A DNA stretch of 64,000 bases from Albugo candida (Eukaryota; Oomycota; Peronosporomycetes; Albuginales; Albuginaceae). The notes below the pieces were generated by a model that did not search any database, was not told the DNA's origin, and worked only from the letters and a program-made list of their open reading frames with translations. Below are positions 35,341-45,449 of this stretch, piece by piece. Numbering within the stretch: the first letter of the stretch is position 1; each line of letters begins with the position of its first letter. The position numbers and the translations under genes are program-made. The stretch spans positions 310,001 through 374,000 of the forward strand of contig CAJNAR010000168.1 of NCBI GenBank assembly GCA_905220665.1, given 5' to 3'.

Positions 35341-36650
35341 GCGCTAGAAATGCCGTTTTTTTCTTCCAGTTTCCGAGCAGCTGCCTGGTTGTCCTCGAAC
35401 ATTCATCACCGTGCGTTCGACCTTTTTAAGTAGTTCGCTCACCCCCACCAACCAGCATCGCACATGAGAGGCTGACGTGAACTCGTCATCCATGGTGGAG
35501 AGTGACACTCAGATTTGCTACATGCAAAATTATAGAATTGATGCTCCATCAGAGGTAATTGTTTATACAGTGACGAGCTTTCTGTAAGCTGGCAGAAAAG
35601 TCTATTTTGCAATTGAAGTACCTTTCGGATTCCGATGAGTAAATCGCATCTCTAATTTCATGCTCTTAGTCTTTTTTAATCATATTGCTGTCTATGATTC
35701 TGCAATGCAAAATGATGTCAGGACGCGTGTAATGCTAAATACGATAAGCTTAGCACAACTGACTGCTTATTGAGTACGATCGGCTCATTCCTGGACGAAT
35801 AAGAACACCTTTTAATCCCCCTAGTCCAGAAATTTCTCACTCGCGCCTTTTTGATCCAAATAGTATATGCTGTCTTACAGTGCCTCTGATGCTAGCAGGC
35901 TTTTCTTGCCAGATTTTCTAATCAAAAGTTGCCATTCCGTCAAAACATTTGCGTACCCGTATCAACTCAAACACCGTCACTCGCTAGTCATCAGCGGAAA
36001 CGAGAACGATTGTTGCTCCTCCGCCATGATGCTTGAGGTGCAGGCACATGTTGATCAAGCAGCGAGCTACTAGCGTAACAAACAGGAGTGCTCTCCACAA
36101 ACGACCGGCTTTACTCAATCCGTAAAGTGATTTCTTATTTATTCCAGCTTATCGTTCCAATCCACACCAAGGTGTTCTAGAACCCTTTCAACAATCATCG
36201 TGCCTTGTGAAATCGCCAGAAACACCTTCAGATGCTGCTGATCCTCATCTGACTTTACTGATGCGTTGAGGATATCTCCTGCCTAGCTCGCCCTCTCCTT
36301 TGCAACGCAAGCGCCAGGATCATTTTTACCGTACTCAGTTCCATACCTACCGCAACTCTAATACCATAATCAACTTCGAAGTCTTTTCTGCTGCTACAAG
36401 CAACTAAATGTGCCTTAGAAAATTCGATTGCTCCATCGGCGTCCGCCTTGATCTTAAAATGCTCTCAGTTGGAGTGGGTCTAGTAGGGTGACCCGTCTAC
36501 CAGCCATGCTCCATTGCCGTCGAGCTCTTTCATCATTGCGATAACCCACTTCTCCTTGTGGCTCCTTTTTATGGCTTTTTTATAGTTTTCACTGTCTGGC
36601 TATCACACGGAATGTTCTCTTTCGATATTCTCACTGTCCTTTCTCACTGC
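35341..36650 (-). mobile_element. Decayed Ty1/copia element, minus strand
   Basis: Reverse-strand reading gives broken copia polyprotein pieces in order: SENYKKAIKRSHKEKW near 36545-36600, then FKIKADADGAIEFSKAHLVA and GMELSTVKMILALALQ near 36310-36450, then KKSLYGLSKAGRLW near 36090-36130. These match the linker, the RT fingers and the KxLYGLKQA motif of copia reverse transcriptases. Stop codons and frameshifts interrupt it throughout. I found no LTR pair. Left end uncertain. Confidence 0.72.
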
Positions 36651-37689
36651 CAGTTCGTCGTCTTTGCGTCCCACTGGTCTGGTACGGTATCGACAGCGCC
36701 TCCATAGCTTTTGTGTCCGCACCTCTTCGCTTTCTTTACCGATAACCTTCCTGTTTGGCTATTCGACAATTTCTCGCATGCTAGTCCGCCCCATCTTTGA
36801 CGTCGGTTTGATGAACTCGTCTCAGCTGCGCGATCTATTCATTTGTTATTGTTTCCACGTTTCTAATGTGGTAATTCAGCAAACCTATTTTCTCCGAAGA
36901 AATGTAAATCCGGTATTCCTCAACATCGTCACATGTACCGATCATCCTACCCTTCGTTTACGCTCTCCAAGCAAGTTGTATTTGGCGTTGCGATGCACCG
37001 TAAATGGTGGGATCAAGAACAGATGTTTTACTCACTTCTTGTACCGTCTCAAAAAGCATTTCTTTGAGATGTAGGCCGTCCGTTACGTCACATCTAGCCA
37101 AGGTATGTAAAAATCCACAGTAAATTTTATCGTACTACGCACCGTGATAATAATGGCTCGATGTATCATTTGCACTTAATCACTGCTAGCCTGGAATGGC
37201 CATCTCGTTCATTTGCCGCGCATTTTCTGTTTCCTTTGAGAGAAGGTCCAGGTCCTGTAGTCGCCTCCTCTGTCAGTACTTTTGACATGAATTCGGCAAT
37301 TGGAGTCGCGTTCATAAATACAAAGGAAAACTCAAACATTCAAGCCGCGACATCCTTAGTCTTGTTGGGAACATTATTTAATATTCCGAGTGTTGACCTA
37401 CAAAGCTTAGCATATATCGGTTGCCCGGTCCATCTCGCAGAGTCATCGTTTCAAAGAGATATCGGGTCACATACCAAAGGAGCGTGTAGTGGTGGTAACT
37501 CAGCATGCTTAGAATATTGAAACCCTGACTAATATTCAAGACCATGAATTGAGAAAAATTTCGCATGGTACTGAAGATTAGGAGGAGCTTGATGGCAGCC
37601 ATGTCGAGCACTCAACAAAGGCAGGTCGTCCGGATGGACACGTTACCGATACCTGACACGGTCAAGACGCGATGAAGTCGATAAGCCAA
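36651..37689. other. Spacer between the two copia remnants
   Basis: About 1 kb between two copia remnants that point away from each other. Open frames at 36664-37074 (plus) and 37161-37520 (plus) have no recognisable domain and are probably chance or decayed integrase or gag sequence. Confidence 0.35.
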
Positions 37690-39350
37690 GTGATCAAGTT
37701 TACATTATTGAAATTTAAGACTTTGCCAGCACTACTATCAGAGAACCAGACCAAAGAAACTACGGCGAGGCTATGAAGCTGTGAAAGTTGAGTGATCGGT
37801 GGCCATAAATATAGAGCTGAACCCTTTGGATGAAAATGGTGTGTGGAGAGTGATAATTCCACCTAAAGACTCACACGTTCTCCCCAATACGTGGGTTTTC
37901 AAGACGAAGATAGATGCTGATGGAAATGTAGAGAGATAAAATGCAAGTCTCGTTGTATGTGGCAATGAAGAACTCTTTGGAATCGATCACACTTTGACTA
38001 TCGCTGCGATAATGGAACTTGGAACCGTAAAGGTAATCTTTTTATCCTCGTCTATGGGACGTACCGAATGCATATGTCAGGGCTGAAAGAGAAAGACGTT
38101 GACATATTCATGAGAGTGCCAAAGAGGAATGCAACTCGGCCAAGATATCTTAAATAACATGAAGTTGAGCATACCAAAGAGCTTATCTATTGTTATAGAA
38201 ATCGCCGTATGGCCTGAAGCAGGCCGTAAGTCTAAGGAGCAAGCTATTGCAATCGAAGTGGTCGCCCTAGTATTCAAGCAGTGTAAAACAGACATGTGTA
38301 TGCACATTAGAGATACCGATGGGAATGTTACGGTTGTTGGTGTGTATGTCGACGACTTGTTGGTCACCGGGACTTCAACCAATGTCGTTGGACAATTTTT
38401 TGACCGCATGGTGTCGTGAACAAGTTTCTGGGTTGACGTATAATGTTGGACACTGGGTCTGGTTAGATACTGGATGAAGAAGTGGCGTTCGACTTATTGT
38501 TAGAGGATCATAGTTTGAATTCTGCAAACGGGGTTCGGAACCAATTGGAGAAGAATGCAACGAAGAGGAAACGCAAGGTTCAGAATTGTAGGTTGCATTA
38601 CCCGAAGGCGTGCTAGCAAGCATCAAGGCATTTCAGTCCCATTTTGGGAGTCTACCATGGATAGCAAGATGCACTCACCCTGACATCTGTTTTGCAGTGC
38701 ACCGCGCAACCAGGCAGACTCACACAAACCGACGATGGGGAAATGTAAATCGGCCAAGCCGATTTGCGCGATAATTCAAGGAGACGAAGTCGCTGAAGTT
38801 ATGCGTCAACAGTACAAGCCAATCTGGGGACCCCATCCCATCAAGATCGAAAGCTGGAGCGACGCAGAATTTGCCGCGGACAAGTTGGATTGAAAGTCAG
38901 TGTCAGGATGCGTGCTGACGTTGGATGGTGCAGTGCTATCGTGGACATGTAAGAAGTAGACTGGTGTCTCGCTTAGCACTATGGAAGCGGAGTTCTTCGC
39001 TGAGTCGCATGGTGGTCGTGAGCTTCTAGGGCTGAGGGGATTGTTCGGTGCACTGGACATGAAAGTTTTCGAGCCGATGACCATGTGGATGAACAATCGA
39101 GCGGCGATCAAGCAACTGGTAAGCGAGAAAATTACCTCAAACGTGAAAACGTGTCGACATTCGTTTTAAGTTTATCTGTCACCACGCTCAGGCTGAGGTC
39201 GTGCAGCCAAGATTTATCAAGTCTGATGATATGACAGCGGATCTGTTGACGAAAGCACTATCGCTACCAAGTATTTTGAACCTGCGTGGGATATTCAAGT
39301 TCAAGGCCATCCAGGATGACGTCGAGGAGGAGTGTTAGACGATACGATAC
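37690..39350 (+). mobile_element. Decayed Ty1/copia element, plus strand
   Basis: The RT start is seen as RNYGEAMK near 37755, then NTWVFKTKIDADGNVER near 37890-37940, followed by a stop, LVVCGNEELFGIDHTLTIAA, and a frameshift near 38085. The catalytic motif VVGVYVDDLLVTGT lies near 38335-38375. The RNase H end is at 38981-39169, with MEAEFFAESHGGRELLGLRG and MNNRAAIKQL, and then SDDMTADLLTKALS near 39220-39260. Many stops and shifts mean the copy is dead. A purine-rich stretch at about 39318-39332 followed by TGTTAG could be the polypurine tract and 3' LTR start. Confidence 0.8.
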
Positions 39351-42152
39351 TGTTTTCTGAAAGGTCGTCAAATACTGAGTTTGAAGTACAAGACCCATTA
39401 CAAGTAAAGTCCGACCTCATCTGAACGGCTGGTTGGTGGCAACATGATATATGAGATGAAGAGCGACGGTCACCACGTGGTACCAGACGGACGTCATTTG
39501 AAGCGTGACATGGTCAGGTTTGTAATGCCGTTGCACATGCATGTTGTAGTGTTGACAAACAAGGTTGATGCTAAAGATATTTTCCGCTTACTTCTACCTC
39601 TATTGCAACAAGTCAATATCAAATACATTTAACATGAACTTGACACTAAAAAGTGAGTACAAAGTCTTCCAATTCAAATGATTGTTCTGCGGAGGAAAGA
39701 TAGCTGGATTTTCTTTCCAGTCATCATGTTATCGAAATTCCTCTCATTTATATAGGGCATCTAACTACTATTCCGTCGATGCTCTGCCATTTCATGCAGA
39801 CCATCATTCTGCCAGTGGAAATGAAACTTTTTTCCCAACTGTTTAAGGTAGTATACGTGATTTCAATATAATTATATCTCGGCTTGCGTAAGAAGGTTTT
39901 TGCTTCAACTAGCACAAACGCAATAACTAGCACTAATAATCACGAGGAAGCCAGGTGACGAAAAACGAAAAACAATCGAAGCAAGGTGCTGCCACTCAGC
40001 TACCTTCCTTTCAAGATCAATACAGTAATCAAGTAATTGCTCCCTTCTGTTACCTCGCATTCGATAACTGAATGCAATCTTGTAGCAGTTGTAGTGAAGT
40101 CTTCAGAGGCGCTTTCCAATACACATCATCTCAATCGGGGCCACGCATGGATGAAGTACAAAAGGTGAAACTATCACTTATCCTGGCACATGAGACTTGA
40201 TCGCATCAAAGTTGTCTTCCAAAAACGAAATGCACACAAATTTATTAGTTTACTATGCTTTGTCAAGGAATCAGCACATGGTTTCTGCGACCGTGTGGCC
40301 AATCCTCTAGGGGTTCACCATTATTTGTGCGAGCATGCTGGAGCGCAGCAAGTACCTATGCAATATTTGATCCAACGATCACAGCACTATCCTCCAATTT
40401 GACCACATTTAATGCCCAGATTAGATCTCACTTTCTGACACTAATTATTCTGATTGTAGCTTTTCTGCTGCCACCGGAGTACGTTTTCTTTTGCATATTG
40501 CATATAAGCCATCGCGTCTTGTGAATTTCGATTTGCGCCATAAAAGGATGAATTCCATACAAGAAAGCGATAAAAAAGTCTGCCACAGTTGGATCCGAGA
40601 TGATGCCAGACATATAAGACTCACATCAAAGCGCAACTGGAGAAATGAATGATTTGATAATATGAAGTCAAGAACCGTTGAGCAGGCTCAACATCGCGTC
40701 GGCTATCTTTTGCAATAACAGAGATCGTCGGTCGCTTGACCAGTACTCAGCTTACCGGGACAACACGCGTTCAGTTCACACTTTTACTACAGAAACGAAA
40801 TATTCGGCGTGGAAAATGTCGATGACTATGATATTGTCCTTCACAGGTCAAAAATATGGCTACACGCGGCATCCTTGTTCTTGACTGTCCATTTTACTAT
40901 TTCAAACTTTCTCCTCTGAAGCGGTACATGCACGTTGTTCTGGAAACTTGGTTATGCACATGAGAGTCGCTTTATTTGGAAAATCTTGCGTTGATTTGAC
41001 ACGACATCTTTTATAGCATGATTTTAAACGACCAGTGCGTAAGTGAGTCTCTTTTGTCCAATGATCCGAATACTACTCGTAGCTGAATACGCCTGGAACT
41101 GCACACATTGTCTATTGTCTATAAGATTCGTGCTTGACCACTTCGGTTGTTGGCAAGATGATATGTCGGATCCGTAGAGAGCTTGAGGGTTTTGTGACAC
41201 AGGTTTAAATATCTTTGTGACTGTTCTGATTGCCACTATCCTTTTATCTCGTCGTATAGGCTTCAACCAGTTTGTTTATCACTTATAATCAAGCCTCAAT
41301 GCTGCCATGACTTCTAAGCAACTCTATGTGATAGCCAGACGTATTTAGATCATTTTCAGATATTTGGTTGGTCACAACAGGTATAAGTCCAGATAGATTC
41401 GTGGTGTATTAGTGGTGGTTGTGTTCATACTTATTTGAAGTAACGTATGCTCGTTCCACAGAACACGACACAGTAGCATGTTAATGTCACAGTAAGCACG
41501 TTATGTCTATTGTACGGAATAATCGTCTAACAAAGCGACAAGAAATCCCTCAGTAATGAGCAGATTCCCGAGTATATTGGACATGGCTGCCGTGAAATAA
41601 GCACTTGAACGTCATAAAAAGACGTGACTTTCGGAGCACGACTGAATTGTGTTTGGGTTCATACTTGGTATATTTGTTACTGCATGCGATCGAAACCAGA
41701 ACGCAAATCTCTAACAAAATGCATAGTACTGTGACAGCTGTAGACAAGATCGAAGGCTAAAATGGTCTCCCCGGCTTCACTAACTTCACGTAGAGCTATG
41801 CAGAGACAGTTTGTAGTGAGCGGAGCTATGTCGTCCGACTCTTAATGCAACACGAGTGCTTTGGTATACTGTACCAACTTGCGCACGGTTCCTTTGTTAT
41901 GTAAAAAGCAGGACCTACCCTACCTGAACCACAGTCCTTTCCATTCTTTTACTGTTTGTCGTACTTAGTGAGAGAATACCATGAATAAGATCTGTAAAAT
42001 TGGAATCCACAAAATATTCAAAGTAGTCAAGCATTGGCAGCTTAGATTCACGTGCGACCGGCTAATTAATTATAGATACACAAAATACTTGTGAGACGAC
42101 ATATTTTACATCAAATTGAATGTGCTAGACGCAGTGATTTTATTACAACATC
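39351..42152. other. Unresolved region, possible membrane-protein gene on minus strand
   Basis: No domain recognised in 2.8 kb. A minus-strand frame starting at 41747 opens with MSTAVTVLCILLEICVLVSI, a good signal-anchor or signal-peptide pattern. Other minus-strand pieces at 41024-41266 (RDKRIVAIRTVTKIFKPVSQ), about 40630-40740 (KDSRRDVEPAQRFLTSYYQ) and 40428-40613 (VADFFIAFLYGIHPFMAQIE) could be further exons. I cannot splice them into one frame with confidence. The first few hundred bases may be the remains of the copia 3' LTR. Confidence 0.3.
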
Positions 42153-43275
42153 ATGAATTTCACACTGGTTACTGAGTCAATGTGTTTGTCACCACAAGAT
42201 AAATTACGATCGTATAGTCCACTCGGTCTTGTACATCGAAAAAAACAGTTTACACATACTGCGGATGAAGAGATTGGTGAGTGCAAAGAAGAAGATGGTC
42301 AAATAGCTAGCGAAAGTGAAACCTGGAATGACAGCACGGACGAAAGCACGAACGGATGGGTCTCTGATGAAAACTTACGATCGCTAGACATTGATGAGAG
42401 TTTCAATCATGATATCGATTGGGTCAAAGATGATGATATCAAATCCTCTTTATTAACAATGAGCGATGGAGCAGAAATGGATAACGTTGACTTCACGTTG
42501 TATCTCTCACCTCTTCGTCACAGCTTCTCTTTTTATGAAGACGGCATGGAAACAAACTCTTCTCTTCACGGTACGGGCACTTGAAATACCGATGACGTGT
42601 TTTGTCTCTGATGCGGCTTTGTGTATATCAGAACCTACGCACACCGATATGATGGGTGCAAACAAGGCGGAAAAGCTTCTCATGAGTTTTGAAACAATGC
42701 ATTTTACCATACCATCACCTACAAGCTCAGGGGGAAAATCCAGTCTACAATACACCGAACCTCGAAATATGGAGATGGATTGTGTACACGCTGCCAGTGT
42801 TGATTCAGTTCAGGACTTCGTGAACAGGGAAAAGCATTCACCCACACGAAGTCATACTTTCGCGAGCACTTCAAACGATTCCGATTCGAGAAAGCGTATT
42901 GGAAGCTATAGTCCGGAAGCAAGAAGGCTTCGCATTCACAGGTTCCATGAAAAGAGGAAAAATCGCACTTGGAAAAAAAGCATCAAGTACGATTGTCGCA
43001 AGAAGCTCGCTGATGATCGTCCACGGATCAAGGGAAGATTTGTTCGAGTTGCGGAAAATCGAACAAGTCCATCGGATTATAGTTCTAGCACGGAAGATAC
43101 CCTTGTTATGATGCTAATGCCCAATGAGCTGCAATCTCCTCAATCATTTTGTAGTTCGCCGGAAGATGTGGATAACGAGGGAAATGGAATGGACCAGGAT
43201 CTTCCAGAGCTTGTTTCAACAGATTTGGATGCAAGTGCAGCGATTTTTAATCCTTCGGTTTCATCGTCCTATTAG
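42153..43275 (+). CDS. CCT-domain nuclear protein
   Basis: Two exons, 42153-42570 and 42632-43275, join in frame over a 61-nt GT-AG intron, giving about 353 residues. A CCT (CONSTANS, CO-like, TOC1) motif lies near residues 245-290: EARRLRIHRFHEKRKNRTW and KKSIKYDCRKKLADDRPRIK then GRFVRV. The motif is basic, carries a nuclear signal and in plants binds DNA or NF-Y partners. The rest is acidic and serine-rich, with no B-box. A transcriptional regulator is likely. It is convergent with the WW-cyclin gene. Confidence 0.85.
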
Positions 43276-43526
43276 GAAAACCACTGGTTTGGAACATGAA
43301 AGCCTGATGTAGTTAGAAAAGGAAATGTTGAACAAAGTTCTGCTTGAAATTTTTTCTCTGCCTCGTGATTAAGTGTACCGCAACTGGGTATGCGGCTCGA
43401 GAACAGCAATAATGAGGACAATGCAATGCTCTTTTGACACACACATAGATTAGATTGTGGTAGCACATTTATGATAGACACTACATGCAACAAACTTGAC
43501 ACAGGGCATAGACAATGTCACATGAC

Positions 43527-45320
43527 TCATGTCGTTGATGCTTGGATACCAAAAATGTTTCCACCTGCTCCTCGCACTTGCAATTCCATCAAATGCTCAA
43601 GACTGACATTCACTTTACTTGGTCTTTTATCCTCGAGTCTGTCAATCACATTGTTGCCATTGGCACATGCAAAATTAGACAAGGTACGAGTTCGCCTGCG
43701 CGGTAGAGACTTTGTGTTGAAACGCTGCTGATATTCACTTGAAAGTATTTGAAGCTCGTGTGCTCTTTCCAGACTCAGTGGATTTGTAGATTGTAGATCC
43801 AGATGGCCACACGTTGACCGGAGATGAAAGTAGTACGTTGCATACATTGCTGCTGATACTCGCACTTGATACTTGACATTGACCAGAAACGCCGACTCCA
43901 ACCGATTGATTTTCTTTAAATTCATTTCGGGCCATACTTTACAAAAATCAGCATTGCATATGCTCATATCATCCCATACTTTTGACGCTAGCAGCATGGA
44001 AGTGAATAAAATATAGCGCCAGTTTCCCGTGTGAAGTTGCAGCCTTCCTGATGTAACTTTCAATAATTTCTCCGTATAAATTAGACTGATTATGATACAG
44101 TCTACTTCCATTTGTCCAACCATGAAGATGTGCTTGATAAATTCGGTGATCTCAATTTTTGTTGGAAAAAAGTCAGTCATCTTCGAATCCGTGATTGATT
44201 TGGGTCGGATCAGGTCAGCAGGTCGATTAAAAACAAGGAATGGAGCGCTATGAGGGATTGGAGAGCGCGATGAATGTGCCAAATGTGATCGTAAGATCGT
44301 TGCTACACAATCAATCATGACGTTTTGGTCTGGAACCTTCATGGTCCCCATCCGAAGAAAAATAGAGCCCGTGCTGTTTGTACGATCACGTGCATTGGAA
44401 CCTACTGGATCGGGTACGAGGCGGAGAGATTTTCGAGAATTTGTTATGTAGCCTTGTTCTTGAGGACTGATCGGATCCTTGTGCGCTGCGCTTTTGTGTC
44501 TGTATATGGATGAATTCTTCGAAGAGCTAGACGCTTCCCGCATATTGGAGGCTAAATTGTTCCTAGTCTTGATTGACGAAAGATTTGTATCGATTCTGGA
44601 ATTAACATTTTTTTTCATTACAGCAGAAACCTCCCATACATCGTGCCTTCCCTGTTGGCAATTTTCGATTGGTCTTTTCCATGTTGTTTCACGAGTTATT
44701 CTATGATAATAATATGGCCTACCAGTCTTCGGATCAGTTGCAACCAGCCAGTCTGAACGTGTTTTTGCAGAGAGATCTGCTTCGATGGAGTGCTTTCTTT
44801 GCCTGATAATATCGCTTTCCGATGAAAGCGTTGGCTCACTATGACGATGTAAGAACTGCCTTCCGTGTGTGCTTCTCATTCTTCCATCCAAGCGCTGAGG
44901 AAAACACGACACGTTGTTCGATGTTGGATCGTCGTCATATTGGATTTCTTTGATTCCATTTTGCCGATAATTCTTGCAATTTGAGAACCGATTCGTTTCA
45001 TTGCAATCTATTTGCTGCTGCTTGCTCTGTGTTTGGCTCCACGAGCTTTTTAAAGAATTTCGAGGAAGGCGGTAACGATGCTGATTACACGAAAGCATTT
45101 GATCAACGAGGTGATTACGACGATGTGAAGCAGCACTAAATGGCTCCAAGGTGCATTTAAATGCATCCAAAGCAATCAGCGATTTTTCCAAAAACGATTG
45201 CGAGTCAACCAACATATCAAAAGCTGAATGCCAACTGGATTGTACGATTAGGATAGCGGTACGATGAAAGAATAGACGCAAGCTTGCTTTCTCTCCCTCT
45301 AGAATGATAATGTCAATCAA
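43527..45320 (-). CDS. WW domain plus cyclin Y-like protein
   Basis: An uninterrupted frame from about 45320; the first in-frame ATG is at 45215, but the frame is open further upstream to 45449, so the true 5' end is unsure. Around residue 190-220 lies a WW domain (WLVATDPKTGRPYYYHRITR then ETTWKRP), which binds proline-rich peptides. The C-terminal third is a cyclin box of the cyclin Y type: QMEVDCIIISLIYTEKLLK, then NWRYILFTSMLLASKVWDDM, then NRLESAFLVNVKYQVRVSAA and YATYYFHLRS. Cyclin Y proteins activate PCTAIRE/PFTAIRE-type kinases, often at the membrane. Middle parts are serine-rich and probably disordered. Confidence 0.85.
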   Translation of the reverse strand: MIDIIILEGEKASLRLFFHRTAILIVQSSWHSAFDMLVDSQSFLEKSLIALDAFKCTLEPFSAASHRRNHLVDQMLSCNQHRYRLPRNSLKSSWSQTQSKQQQIDCNETNRFSNCKNYRQNGIKEIQYDDDPTSNNVSCFPQRLDGRMRSTHGRQFLHRHSEPTLSSESDIIRQRKHSIEADLSAKTRSDWLVATDPKTGRPYYYHRITRETTWKRPIENCQQGRHDVWEVSAVMKKNVNSRIDTNLSSIKTRNNLASNMREASSSSKNSSIYRHKSAAHKDPISPQEQGYITNSRKSLRLVPDPVGSNARDRTNSTGSIFLRMGTMKVPDQNVMIDCVATILRSHLAHSSRSPIPHSAPFLVFNRPADLIRPKSITDSKMTDFFPTKIEITEFIKHIFMVGQMEVDCIIISLIYTEKLLKVTSGRLQLHTGNWRYILFTSMLLASKVWDDMSICNADFCKVWPEMNLKKINRLESAFLVNVKYQVRVSAAMYATYYFHLRSTCGHLDLQSTNPLSLERAHELQILSSEYQQRFNTKSLPRRRTRTLSNFACANGNNVIDRLEDKRPSKVNVSLEHLMELQVRGAGGNIFGIQASTT

Positions 45321-45449
45321 TGCTCTGTACCGTTCTATGGTATGTATAATAAGACAAAGAATTCCACAGCAGGGGTGCCATGTGGAAGAACACTGTATAG
45401 CTCGAACAGAATCAAAATTCTCGTATTTAAGGAAATGTGTTGAGAAATT

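Noticed and set aside
36664..37074. 136-codon plus-strand frame
   Set aside because: Lies between copia remnants, cysteine and phenylalanine rich without domain; likely chance reading of decayed element.
39333..39608. Copia 3' LTR
   Set aside because: Begins TGTTAG after a purine tract, but no second LTR copy is in the window to confirm it.
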